Source: Pseudeuparius sepicola (Eukaryota > Arthropoda > Insecta > Coleoptera > Anthribidae). From it: a DNA stretch of 64,000 nt. A program made the position numbers and the translations under genes. How positions within the stretch are numbered: position 1 is the stretch's first letter; every line of letters begins with the position of its first letter. A model generated the notes under the pieces. That model was given only the letters and a program-made list of their open reading frames with translations, ran no database searches and had not been told where the DNA came from. Shown one piece after another: positions 12,666-23,940 of this stretch. The stretch is taken from NCBI GenBank assembly GCA_963920635.1, contig OY987306.1, forward strand, positions 13,534,001 through 13,598,000. Reading direction: 5' to 3'.

Positions 12666-13295
12666 ACTATATAAACTTTTAGACTATATAAACCTTTAAA
12701 ACCAATATAAACCTTTAAAAACATAATTTAAACAGAAAGGCTGATAATATCGAAATTTTATTACTTGAAGTCACCTGAAAATGTTATACCGCAGTCTCAT
12801 TTGTCATTATATGGTGGGTTAGGCTGGGGAGGGGTGGTCGACCGCCACTTAAAGGAACTCAAGGCACATATATTTCACAAAATGTTTTTTAAACCGTTCA
12901 CTGCATTGCATTGATAAGTAGATAGAGAGACAAACTGGCAGCCAAACTTGAGGAAGTGAGATAGTAAATAAATCAGCTGATTCCGGCAAAAACCACATAA
13001 CACAAAATAGGTAAAACGTCAAACTGCTTGTCTCAACCACCGATCTCAATTATTGTCCGAACTTCTATTTTTTGTGTCCTGTGCTTCAAACCAGTCCCGT
13101 TGTCAAACGTCATTTTCCCAATAATTATTATATTTATATTTGAATTCAGTTCGTGTCGTGGTGGTAGTTTCGTATAAAAAGGCGTTGAGTTTTCATAGTT
13201 GGTGTTTGGTTTAATATTTTTAGATCAGAGAGAAAATTTAATTTAGTTACGTGGCTATATTCTCTCTGTTGTATAGTTGTAGATTGCAAAAAAAT

Positions 13296-14130
13296 ATGGT
13301 CAACTCCTCTTGTGTATTTGGATGTACCAAACGGGGCGGAAAGAATAAGAATAGTGGGGTTTATTTTCATTCCTAAGTCTTATTATTAAATATACATAAT
13401 ACATTGCATAGATCAATGTTTTCTCCTTTACCAACGTAACGTCAAAGATACTGCTATCTTTGTTGGGACATGTCCTGACATGCTGCAGGCACACTGATCC
13501 CAGCCAGCCCATTACCGGTTTCATCCTCTTTGGGAATCATCAGATGGACGTAGGCAAAATCTGGAGTGCAGAAGGATTCAAAAGATAGAACCAACAGAAA
13601 CAACTACTCCGAGGGCTAATACTCCTACCGGCATTGAACTACACCATTGATTCTCGATTTTCGTTGGGAATAAACATTGCATAGATAAAAGTTTTCTCCT
13701 TTTTTTTTCTACGTCCATCTGATGATTCCCAAAGAGGATGAAACCGGTAATGGGCTGGCTGGGATTATTGTGCCTGGAGCATGTCATGACATGTCCCAAC
13801 AAAGATAGCAGTATCTTTGACGTTACGTTGGTAAAGGAGAAAACTTTGATCTATGCAAAGTTTATTCTCAACGAAAATCGAGAATCAATGGTGTAGTTCA
13901 ATGCCGGTAGGGGTATTAGCCCTCGGAGTAGTTGTTTCTGTTGGTTCTATCTTTTGAATACATAATACAGTTTTAAAAATCTTTGCTAATAACTTTGCAG
14001 TTTTCCAAGAGAAAGAGATAAGATGATATTAGAGATAAGTGGATTCCGGCAATAAAAAGGAAAAATTTGTAGGTCTACAAGTATTTACTTGCATTTTTTG
14101 TAGTCAACATTTTATTGAGAGCGATTTCAT
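13296..14130 (+). pseudogene. THAP-domain protein pseudogene split by an intron
   Basis: Exon 1 starts at ATG 13296 and encodes MVNSSCVFGCTKRGGKNK, the N-terminal C-x(2-4)-C part of a THAP zinc finger, followed by GVYFHS at 13360-13372. Exon 2 opens after the acceptor TTTGCAG ending at 14000. It supplies FPRERDK, then, across frameshifts, DKWIPAI and TCIFCSQHFIESDF, which carries the conserved W and the C-x2-H pair. The donor reads CTAAGT at 13373 where GTAAGT is expected, and exon 2 has at least two frameshifts, so the gene is dead. The intron carries a 556-bp inverted-repeat insertion; without it the intron is about 60 bp, the usual insect size. It may be a host THAP gene or the THAP end of a P-element. 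Confidence 0.75.
13403..13958. mobile_element. inverted-repeat insertion with A-B-A'-B' arrangement
   Basis: Block A (about 13403-13557) and block B (about 13577-13695) are followed by the reverse complement of A (about 13709-13855) and then of B (about 13856-13958). The second half is one continuous unit; the first half is the same unit cut and permuted. The direct repeat ATACATAATACA occurs at both edges (about 13392-13403 and 13959-13970), consistent with a target duplication of up to 12 bp. No transposase is present. Confidence 0.7.
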
Positions 14131-14134
14131 AGAG

Positions 14135-14197
14135 TATGTATGTATGTATGTATGTATGTATGTATGTATGTATGTATGTAGGTATGTAGGTATGTAA
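14135..14197. repeat. (TATG)n microsatellite
   Basis: About 15 tandem TATG units with a few TAGG variants at the right end. Confidence 0.95.
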
Positions 14198-14199
14198 TT

Positions 14200-15374
14200 A
14201 ATACAGTTTTTTATTTTTCAAGTCACCTTATGATATAAACTCTATCAAGGGAAAACTGGCAAAATATTGTGCTAATGAACCAGCTCTTTGTCGCCAAAGA
14301 TGGAAATTGACATTCTAGTCCCTTTAATAAAAGGTACTTTTGTAATTCTTTTTGCTAGATGCCTAAACATTAAAAATTATTACTTAGTCAACAATTTAAT
14401 CTACTGTTTGTATCGAGTGCTCGAAAGGCATTTGATTTTTGATTATATTATATATATTATATAATATTTCGCGACAAAATTCGCGCCGCGTTGGTGGGGG
14501 TATCCTTAATAATGCACATTGTAGAGCAAAAAAGACCTGCCAGGTAATCTCATGAACTATAAAGACTGAACTTTAAATTTGGCAGGTTCCTTATACGACG
14601 TAAGCATTCGTTAAGTGAAGATTTTCCAAAATTAAATTCATAAGGGGATCAAGGGGTGGGTTCCATAAACAACGATGTAGGCAGTCCCTAACAAAAGATT
14701 TTTCAAAATTCAACCCCTAATTAATCACCCGACTACTCACCCTTATTTTCGATTTAGTTTTTTATTGGAAAGGGGACCTTTTTAGTCATTATGTAATGGC
14801 AACTAATTCCTTCCTACATCTCCCACCACTCTCAATTTAAAATATATTAAATGGGACTATCATTCTTTTCATACCTCATTTTAAAGGTAATTTTAGGAAT
14901 GCAGGACCGACAGGACCGTTTAGTTAAAAAAATCTGCACAAAGACCAGCTTCAGTACTCGGTCCGAAATAATTCTAATATTGTTGTTGGAAACGGAAAAA
15001 CAAAGTAAATAATAATACATAATATAATAATAACATAATAACACGAGATATTACAAGCATGGAAGTCCCATATTTAATTTCAAATTTTAAAGTTGAAAGA
15101 GGTGAGGGATTGAGGAGTGAGTGAATTGTCATTACATACCGACTAAAAGAGAAGATTTGCCATTTGAGATAGAAAGTTGATATCGACTTCCGGTATAACC
15201 GGAAGTGCCAGATTCACCAAAATATTTTAGTTGAGCAGCGCCCATCCGCATTGGTGAGGTGTCAAATTTTCAGAATTTTCCTACTTTTAGTTTTCCATAT
15301 ATAGATCGATGCAGTTCGTGGTGGGCCACCCTGTATTAAATGCAGAGTGGTTATTGCATCGAAAATAGTAGTTT
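14200..15374. other. no certain gene; short open frame after the THAP remnant
   Basis: At about 14219-14306 the plus strand reads KSPYDINSIKGKLAKYC and on to a stop, which is coding-like and might be a further piece of the THAP pseudogene. Otherwise the region is AT-rich, with the small palindrome CTTCCGGTATAACCGGAAG at 15187-15205. Confidence 0.4.
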
Positions 15375-15674
15375 TTGCAAGTAAAATGCACTTTTCCCCA
15401 TGCTTACGCAAAAGGGACCAAAAACAATTTAGAAAACAAAAACTGGAATAATTGCTTGCTACAAGAAATGCTCGAAATGGAGGAAACTGAATATACTGAA
15501 TATCAAACAATAAGCGAATATTGTGTTTTCACAGGTAACTTGAATACTACTGCGACTACCGAACTGGCAGTTATAGCTATTGTGTTGAATGAAGAAGAGA
15601 ATGAAAAAGGAAGAAGTCAACTGAAAAACGAAGAAACATTGTATTCTGAATTTTTATATTTTTCATCTGTCTGA
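15375..15674 (+). CDS. possible small or fragmentary protein, unknown
   Basis: A 99-residue frame, acidic in the middle (LLQEMLEMEETEYTEY) and then TTELAVIAIVLNEEENEKG. The second segment resembles the N-terminal hydrophobic-acidic stretch of Harbinger/ALP1-type nuclease proteins of insects, but the catalytic part does not follow. It could also be a chance frame. There is no Kozak or intron evidence to decide the start. Confidence 0.25.
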   Translation: MQVKCTFPHAYAKGTKNNLENKNWNNCLLQEMLEMEETEYTEYQTISEYCVFTGNLNTTATTELAVIAIVLNEEENEKGRSQLKNEETLYSEFLYFSSV

Positions 15675-15824
15675 TCATATAAAACGAAATACTTCCGTAC
15701 TTCTTCAATTAGCCTTTCCATGTCTATTTTTGTTTCTTTTCCTTCCATGATGAAAATTGACGATGAACGTGCACCAAGAGTCCTCCGTCTCCGTCAAAAA
15801 TTCAAACAAAACTAATCTCACACG

Positions 15825-15990
15825 GTGCGGGCACGGTGCGGTCTCCGCGCTCGGACTCGGTGCGGGGATGTGAAGACTACGGCGTATGATTACATGATCA
15901 TGATACTATTCACCTCCGTGACACAGCCGTGCTACGGAACAAACTCGGCACGGACTCGGCTCGGACTCGGCTCGGACTCGGTGCGGAAAT
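15825..15990. repeat. GC-rich minisatellite (CGGACTCGGYKCGG)
   Basis: Short degenerate units of GCTCGGACTCG and GGTGCGG recur around 15828-15875 and 15948-15990 with a less repetitive middle. The frame through them is a shadow. Confidence 0.7.
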
Positions 15991-16121
15991 GTGTGTCCCC
16001 GACCTTTAGTTGTTGCGTTAACACGTTTGTTAACATTAACTTTCGATAAATGGAATGAATATATTTGAGCCAATTTGGGTACACAATGTGAAACCCATAT
16101 AGCGATCAGTATCGGAGGCAT

Positions 16122-16279
16122 GGTTATCAGTGTTATCAAAGGAAGAAAACTATACAACATTGTATAAAATTAAAATTAATTCCAGTTTGAGTTACTCATT
16201 TAAAATTTTAAAGAAAAAAGTTAATCTTGAGATATTTAAGCAAGTTCGTCAAAGAATTTTAGGGTAATATGTCCGTTAT
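16122..16279. repeat. 158-bp tandem repeat, copy 1 (intact empty site)
   Basis: The unit starts GGTTATCAG at 16122 and again at 16280, giving a period of 158. Copy 1 runs uninterrupted through CAGTTTGAGTTACTCATTT. Copy 2 is split by the giant element: its first part is 16280-16353 and the rest resumes at 32419-32500 (ending GGGTAATATG, as copy 1 does at 16271). Confidence 0.9.
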
Positions 16280-16347
16280 GGTTATCAGTTCTATCAAGGG
16301 AAGAAAATTATACAACCTTGTATAAAATTAAAATTAATTCCAGTTTG

Positions 16348-16353
16348 AGTTAC
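16348..16353. other. left target-site duplication AGTTAC
   Basis: AGTTAC immediately precedes the element and is repeated at its other end. The uninterrupted paralog at 16190-16195 has AGTTAC once. Shifting by one base in either direction breaks the match, so the duplication is exactly 6 bp. Confidence 0.92.
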
Positions 16354-16539
16354 AGTAGATAGGCTATGTCGGTTCTGGCCCACTTTCCCCATGTATTTCT
16401 TATGGGGGCTAAAACGTGGTCAAAACGTGACCAAATTTCTCCGGCCCGACTTTCTCCGACGCGACCGAAGGTGCCCGAGCTCGCCGACCGTTGACCTTCG
16501 CTCTCAACCCCGGGGTGCCCGTCATTATCCCTCCGACCG

Positions 16540-16740
16540 TTGACCCAGCCGCGACGCCGCGACATGTCACGACTCGCAACTAATAAAAACCCTAAATCAT
16601 AATTAAACCATGACGTCCCCCTGTCGACCTTTAGCCGCGGCCATGCATGGATTTTTGCTACCACCTCTGCCTGCGTATTTTTGCGTCCGCGACGCCGAGA
16701 CATGTCGAGACTCGCAACTAATAAAAACCTAACACCTATA
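16540..16740. repeat. GC-rich subterminal direct repeat
   Basis: Two direct copies of a block containing GACATGTC(A/G)(C/A)GACTCGCAACTAATAAAAACC lie about 130 bp apart (near 16558 and 16698) with GC-rich spacer. The minus-strand frame over them repeats FLLVAS-DMSRRRG, which is this duplication translated. The mirror copy is at about 32032-32232. Confidence 0.75.
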
Positions 16741-17459
16741 GAAAAAATACCAGCTTGCAATATGTACGTGATGTAATTCCTCGGAAAAAAGTACTTTCTC
16801 TTTGTCGGAATAAGCGCCTATGAAACGAGCACGCTGATCTCATCGGTACTGGCGATAAAAAATTTGTAGGAAAAGTGTAATAAAGAATAGATATGAGATA
16901 CATATGAGTGTATACATTTTCTTGACTACATTACCTAAGGATGTATCAAAAATCTATCTTCCTATATTTAGAGACTGCTTCTCAAAAGAAAGTGGATATT
17001 AAATTTGGGGCATAAATTAACCATTTTTAGTTGAGTTTATAACCATCTAGGTAAGTAAATTTCTTTAATTCCGAGAAAGCCAGGCCTTGTTTTAAATTAC
17101 TTGACTAAAATATAATAGGTGCAAAGTTCACCAGTTTTTAAAAATATCCCGTCACACGATTATCAAGTTGAAAGACTAGCTGCAAAATCGGATTTTGTAC
17201 AACGCGTTTCCTGTTTAAAATTTCACCCAGAAAAAAAAAGGTACTAATTCTCACTTATGCCATGTTCACCGTATGATTTTTATACTATTCCGACTTCGAA
17301 AACCCAAAGGTATAAGTGTAGCGTGTGGAAAAAGGGTTTAAAACCCTTAAACGGTCTATATATGGAATAAAATGAGGGCATGCAACATGTTCTTCAATAA
17401 TGAAAATTAAAACAATGTTCATTTTTGACTGTCCATTATCCTACCAAGAAAAAGCTTAT

Positions 17460-17765
17460 AGCGTCTAAGCGACTATAAAAACGACTCTAAAAACGTCTAA
17501 ACGACTCTAAAAAACGACTAGACGACTCGTAAAAACGACTAGACGATTCGAAAAACGACTAGACGATTCGGAAAAAACGACTAAACGACTCTGAAAACGA
17601 CTAAACGATTCTGGAAAACGACTAGACGATTCTGAAAAACGACTAGACGACTTGAAAAAGCGACATACCATTGAATACCATCGAGTACCATGGAATACCA
17701 TCGAATACCATGAAATACCATCAAAGACCATGGAATACTATCGAAAACCACGGAATACCATAAAT
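17460..17765. repeat. two adjoining minisatellites
   Basis: At 17460-17660, units of about 17 bp (AAAACGACTAGACGATTC) repeat some ten times. At 17665-17765, 11-bp units (CCATGGAATA / CCATCGAATA) repeat about nine times. The mirror copies are at 31007-31107 and 31112-31312. The long frames over them (rich in SSRF, RLVVF or MVFHG) are repeat translations, not genes. Confidence 0.9.
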
Positions 17766-17811
17766 GGTCTTGGATATCCCTGTGAAAAAATTTGCCTCGG
17801 GGAGAGCATAA

Positions 17812-18066
17812 AAGGAAATTATCCGTGATCGATGCTCTGTGATCGAAAGATCGTCTTTGATAATACAATCACTCTCAGTTAAAGACATGTTTTTGTCACT
17901 TGAGATTGAACCTAGGAGTTATGGTATCCAACACACCAATGACGGATTAGTCATGGGACAAATACCAGTAACTGTTGAAGATAACGTATTATGTATTGGA
18001 GATCAAAATTACCCTTACACCAGGTCTGTCTCAACTGCTTTTGAAGAACAAACCACAAGGTATTAA
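17812..18066 (+). pseudogene. fragment resembling a Polinton-associated protein (DUF8207-like), left arm
   Basis: The open frame from 17812 to the TAA at 18066 contains SYGIQHTNDGLVMGQIPVTV and IGDQNYPYT. This matches the pattern I recall for the DUF8207-type protein found in insect and cnidarian Polinton/Maverick elements: a YGI segment, then a MG-x-x-P/V strand, an I-x-G/D-D-x-x-Y-P/G-x-T block, then a short helix. The family normally continues with a T-x-GLWELL segment; here the frame instead diverges and stops. The frame lacks an obvious ATG near its start and is cut off at both ends. The identification is from memory of the family pattern and needs a profile search. Confidence 0.5.
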
Positions 18067-18175
18067 TGAGAGTGACCTAAAAATATACAAACAATTGTTG
18101 ATTACTAATTTTCGATAGGTTCAACAAATCAGGTTTTAAAAGTATTTGTGTTTAGGTGCCTATGGTTTCATCTGG

Positions 18176-18235
18176 TATATGTTCCATACAGGATTCGAAC
18201 CTTAGCCCACATTCCAAAGCCAAACACTCGGCATT
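18176..18235 (-). other. tRNA-like A and B box pair, left arm
   Basis: On the minus strand, TGCCGAGTGTTTGG resembles a Ser/Leu-type A box, and GGTTCGAATCC, a perfect B box, follows about 30 bases later. Paired acceptor and anticodon arms are not convincing. It may be a decayed tRNA or the head of a SINE caught in the element. Confidence 0.3.
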
Positions 18236-21200
18236 TAAGTAAAATTCTAGGAAATGCTTGGCAGTGTGGTAATAATCTCGACGCGCTGTTGTAGCAGGGC
18301 TCCGCTGGCTCCCGCAGGCCTCGCCGGTCTCTGTAGACTCAGCAGGTCCCTTTAATGATGTGTACCGCAGGCTCCGATTAAATTAAAAAAATTACTATTA
18401 ACACTAAAATACCCGGAGAATAACCATCATTCCAACGCCAAAACACCCAACAGTAGTATTTCTGCGAATGCATCGCAGCCGGGCGCAAGGTGGATGACTC
18501 ACATCCGCTAGCCGGAACTTGTCAGGACAGGTTGACGACCTAAAAACAATTCTCTCTACTTAGATAAAAATAGAATGTCCAATAAGATTTTTTTCACACA
18601 CTTTTATATATAAGCACAGATAACGTAACCATATAAGTATATATTAGAATATTATAAAATATTTAAGCCCCATATAGTTCGAATTTGAATGGGATATTAT
18701 GTTACATGGGTAATATATCTCAACACTTCGTACACAAACAAAACTCGCTCGTTCTTTACAGTTTTATTACTGTGAATTCGGTACCTACTAAAGCGGCAGA
18801 CTTGGGATGCCGCAGTAGCAAATACAATATGAAGCGCAGCTCTGATGTATACTAAAAATGTTATTATCAAACTTGAGACGCACACATATTTAAAAATATA
18901 AATACCGCCGGATGAATGCAAGGCCAATTTACGGAATATAACAAAACAATTAGATTATGGACATGGATATTAATTTCTTTAGGTAAAGGTAATAAACATT
19001 TGATACTATCGACAGGAGTCTACGCAAAATAATTGTATCCGTATTCAGCAAATAAAAAAGTTATGGGTACCCGTCACCGATGAAAAAGTATACAAAACTG
19101 ATAAAATGTTCGTGGGATCTTGTTTATTAAAATATTTATTCGCGTATCTAAGTTGTTATTTTATTCATTGCCTATCCCACAAATTTGGATTTTAGCTCTT
19201 GTAATCGCTCGATCACGATTGAAACTACACTCATAAAATGTTTAAAAAATGCCCATCCCACGTGATCGCTCGACAAAAACAAAACGTGCAAAGTGGCTAC
19301 TGCTCGAGGTTTGACCTTGGTCCTTAGGGACACGTGTGACCCAGTTGATGTAGAATCTAAAAAAACCCTGTAAATCATACTTCCATAGCATAGAATCTAA
19401 AATCCCCCGGTACAGTACGGATGAAAATTTCAAACCAGGCATAATCAACATGTACGTTCAAAGTAAAAAAAACTTGTCGGTCAACTGTTTAACCCCGAAA
19501 TTTTGTTGATTTCTAGGAATAAAAAGAAATACTGCAATTGTAAGTCCAAAGCTATTTACGCTATCAAATTCGTTTAAAATGCGAATGATAATTTGCCGCA
19601 TTAAAACCAGGCGTGAAAAATTCAACATACGTCCCTAAGAAGTTCAACCAATTTTACCCTGGAAATACAACATTTTTAATGAATAAAATATCGAACATAC
19701 AACAACCCCCTTCTAAATATAGTATAAATCATGGTTTTTTTTTTTTGATAATGTAGAAAGCTAAACTGAAAATTGTTGCTAGAGGTTCTAAAAACCGGGG
19801 TGCCAAAAATCAACTATTATTAGAAAATACGCTGATGTCATAATATAGCCGTCGATGTCACCGTTAGCGTGTCCTATGAAAAATGCGTTCTGCTTAATAA
19901 GGTGTAAAAAAATCCATGACGGGGCTTAGATGAATAAATAAAGTTTGATGTATGTGAAAGTATAGACTAAATTTTCGTATAGCCCGCGTGATCGCTCGAG
20001 GTGGCGGTATCCTCTGGACTAGAAAATATCATATCGGCTCAATCTCCTAACATTTTCATTTTGAATTATACGTTTTCATTGATGATAGATCTAGCAAGAA
20101 AATTGGACTGGACTCGATATGAGAGACATTAATCTAACTTTCACTAAACTGCACGTACTACTTAGAGGGTTGTAAGCCGTTTTAATAAAAGCACCAGACT
20201 TGCTTAAAATTCATGGCTAAACGTTAACATAATGTCATACAAACATGCGGCACGCAAAATATTAAGAATAGATAATGAGCTCAAACATGTTGATCAAAAA
20301 ATATATTTATTTCTGGCGATTTAGTTTACCAGTTATCATTTAAAAACAAAACCTGGTCCCAATATTCAGTGAAAATAATAATTGAAAACTTTGTACCTTA
20401 TAAACCACCACTAAATAGCGAGTCGGAAATAAGTAAAAAAATATATATAAATATATTATTTTGATATTATAGCCGAAACTGAATTTATTGGGGTGAAGAT
20501 GTAAGGAAATATTTTTAGCTAGGAAAAAGTAATGCAATTATCATAGATACTGGTTGCAGAACCCGTTGTCAGTTTTGCAAGGATTTTTGATACAAATATA
20601 ATTGCTAACGTTTAATTTGTTTACCCCATTTACGAAAATGATAACAAAATTGGATCAGACAAGATGTTTTTTCGAAGTATAGTTTTTAAACACAGGGTGC
20701 CACCACCGGTTTTACGATATAGGTTTAAAAATGCGACGCAAATACATAAAAAAATACCCTAGAGATAAGAAAACAAAATACAACTCACCGAAAGATTCTT
20801 GGTGATGTATAAAAAGAAATCAGGTTACATCTAATGCCCCAGACAGTGGAATAAACATCCCCGAGCGATGAGATATAACCAAACATCATTTTTCCAACGG
20901 CACAGTCATTTTCACGGGAAAAACAACCAGTAACCGTTCAAATTCCATAGATAGATACTGCCGTAATCCAAAATTTCACTGAACTACGCGTATCTATTAT
21001 ACTGAAGTAGGTACTGATACACTTCCATCTTTCCAAAGAAAAACAAACACGAAACTCAGACTTTTCATATATTACAACGCCTCGATAGAGTCTTTGTGGC
21101 CACGACCGAGAATCTACTGAAGCAAGTGCGACGCATAGGACGTGAAAAGTGCCGAGTTGGTTTTATTAAACAATGAAACTTATACCTACGTATATATATA

Positions 21201-21467
21201 AAATAAATGAGAAATATGCCAGAGATTTGAAACCTAATTGTGTTGCAAGTTTGAGGTCCAAAAAAATATTGGTTTTAATTTTTTAAGGTGAGAAACACAT
21301 CTAACAGCCAGTTTGGAAATATACAAGGCAAAAAAAGTAGTGATGTGGCTGCCCCATTTTATGTTTTATACAGGTTGGATTATTTTAGAATAGTTGTTCA
21401 ATAGACCGAGACAACATCATAAACGCTTCCCGTTAGAACAGAATCTGATGAAAAGAAAAATTCCATC

Positions 21468-21700
21468 TGGGTCAAGCTACTAGATAACCAAAATAAAAAA
21501 TACTGAACGTTATAAAATTTAAAAAATCATATTTTCAACGGATTTTTATCCTCTGAAAATGGCGTAAAATTCAGTTTCACTGGGTCAAGCTAGGTGGTAA
21601 CTATATAACCAAAATAAAAAAAATACTGAACGTTATAAAATTAAAAAAATCATATTTTCATGGGATTTTTGTCCTCTGAAAATGACGCAAATTCAGTTTC
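21468..21700. repeat. 113-bp direct duplication in the left arm
   Basis: Two copies begin with CTGGGTCAAGCTA at about 21468 and 21581 and both contain AAAATACTGAACGTTATAAAA. The mirror pair is at about 27072-27304. Confidence 0.8.
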
Positions 21701-22729
21701 AATAAGTTACTAATTGGGGTAATAGAGGAAAAATCTTAAATAGGAATTCTGAGACAACGAGGCTGAGAGTAAATAACATACAAAAATCTTGTGCGTTGAC
21801 TTTGAACTGAATTTAATAATTAGGTTTAATAACGACAATTTTCTCGATTATCTAGAATCAAAAATATTGCAAGTGACAATTCACTATTTTCTCGACATTA
21901 TGTAAAGCCTTATTATTGCGTCGTAAATTAAAAGATCCAAAAATATTGGCATCAATTGTTTAGTAAATGTGGTTAAAATATGTCTACTTTATCAACAGTT
22001 ATTTGTAACAGCTTATTATCTTGGAAGCGTAAACTCTTTGAATTTTTTAGACAAAAAGTTGTAGTTTAATAATGGTCAGTTGGATTCCTTTTTGAATCAT
22101 GTTTGCGTATTACCTACAAGGATTTACAACCTCCAAACATAGAAATCGCTCATTTTAACCCGATTTAATAAAAATTTCACCAAAAACAATACTTTCAGTC
22201 ATATAATACACTTCTGATTAATAAAAAAGGCACTATAGTAATAATGAGATTTTCAATGGAATTTTTATAGACTGTTTGCCCATTTTGAGAGTCTGTTTGC
22301 TAGCTTTTGGGGGTATTCCTTGATATTTTAGACGGATAAAAATGAATAACATTGGGTTTCCTAACTAAAATACAAAACGCACTGTTGACTTTACTTCCGT
22401 GGATAGTAAGCCTATAATACGTATCGAAAACAGAGAAATATTCAGGTCAAGAAAAAAGTAGCCTAATTTACAAGTTTGGGATACAAAAACTACCTTTTGT
22501 CTTTTAATTTTGATGAGAAAATACGTCTAATTCGTAAGTCAAATAAATGGGACATCATGAAAGATATACTAATAATTGAACAAATGCTATCTCAGTTCTA
22601 TAGGCACAAAGGTACTATGGGTAGTAATAGTTTTGGGATCAAAAGACAAGCTTTTAAATTTGTTAAGAAAATACGTCTAATGAAATTGAAAGTAGTAACT
22701 AGATTTTGGTTAACATTTCGTTAACGCGT

Positions 22730-23405
22730 TGATGAATGTTTGATGCAAGTGAAAAGTAGATCGAATTTTCCAAAAAACGGTGACTGACCAAACAAGTTAT
22801 TATAAAAAGTTGCTCAGGAGACCGATGTAACCTAGAAAACGCCTTTCCTTCGAATAGAAAGTGACATAAATAGTTACAAAATGGGACTTAGACGGATATT
22901 CGATGCAAGTGAAAAGTAGGCAGAATTTTTGAAAATCGGGACGGACCAAAAATTATTAAGTTGATCGGGAGGTTGAGATAACCTATGAAACGCCTTTCAT
23001 TCGAATAGAATCTGACAAAAAAAATCCGAGACGTGACTTAGACGAATGTTTGCAAGTGAAAAAAAAACAAAAAAATTATTAGAAAAGTTGATCGGAAGGT
23101 TTAACCCAGGAAACGCCTTTCAATCGAATAGAATATGACAAAAAAATCCGAGACGTGACTTAGACGAATATTTGCAAGTGAAAAAGAAACAAAAAATTAT
23201 TAGAAAAGTTGATTGGGAGGCCGAGGTAACCTAGGAAACACCTTTCATTCGAATAGAATGTAACAAAAAAAAAATTCCAAGACGTGACTTAGACGAATGT
23301 TTGCAAGTGAAAAGCATACAGATTTTTTTTTTCGAAAAACGGCGGCTGACTAAAAATTATTAGAAAAGTTGTTCGGGGCCGTGGTACCTAGGAAACGCCT
23401 TTCAT
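22730..23405. repeat. tandem array of 120-160-bp units, left arm, about 5 copies
   Basis: Each unit contains CTAGGAAACGCCTTTCATTC, a TTCGAATAGAAT block, GTGACTTAGACGAAT and TTTGCAAGTGAAAA. The anchor AACCTAGGAAACGCC occurs near 22828, 22982, 23105, 23230 and 23388. The copies are diverged, so the array is older than the palindrome. Confidence 0.85.
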
Positions 23406-23739
23406 TCAAACAAAATGCGACAAAAAAAATTTAGACATAGATGAATAAGAATGCAAGGACGATTGGAGTGATCTATAACCCTAAACAGAAGGGAGAAAAT
23501 GCCCCTCAATAAGTCGAAATTTGTGTGTTTTCCATATGATTCAATGAGATTTTTACAAATTATTGGAAACTTAATGACGTGAGAAAAATAAAACGTCCAT
23601 TGTCTGCTCACATTTTAGGAAATTTATCACAATTTATTCTAATTAATAATACCCTTTGTTTATGGAATCCCTAGTTAGCCAATGTGTCATGAGTAAGTAT
23701 ATGACAGGTCAAATACGTATATAATGTAAAGTAAAAATA

Positions 23740-23940
23740 TAGTTAACAAGGCGTTAACGAGCATTGACAACATGTTAACGAACGAGGTGCTAACAACGCG
23801 ATAACTTAACTTTGACAACTCGTTAACGAAGCGTTGACGAGTGTGGACCCTCCAAATCTTAGGAGATACATTCGCAACCTTACACCGGATCACGCGTCAC
23901 AAAGATGCTACCTTAAATTAATGCGTTGACAACTCGTTAA
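23740..23940. repeat. GTTAACG-rich region near the palindrome centre, left
   Basis: Repeated short motifs (CGTTAACGA, GCGTTGACAA, CTCGTTAA) recur about ten times. Their mirror images lie at about 24309-24509. Many are themselves near-palindromic around GTTAAC. Confidence 0.7.

Noticed and set aside
14135..14197. CRISPR-like or regulatory array
   Set aside because: It is a plain TATG microsatellite without spacers; no CRISPR array exists anywhere in the window.
16350..16760. 136-142-residue arginine-rich frames at both ends of the palindrome as genes
   Set aside because: They translate a GC-rich direct repeat (FLLVAS-DMSRRRG twice). The copies are identical only because the arms are, and the right frame is longer only because the flank differs.
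17507..17868. Frames rich in MVFHG, SSRF and RLVVF as a repeat protein gene
   Set aside because: They are the 11-bp and 17-bp minisatellites read through; several frames and both strands are open for the same reason.
21061..21130. Possible exon in the left arm
   Set aside because: A locally higher-complexity stretch, but frames are broken in both arms and no splice pair was found.
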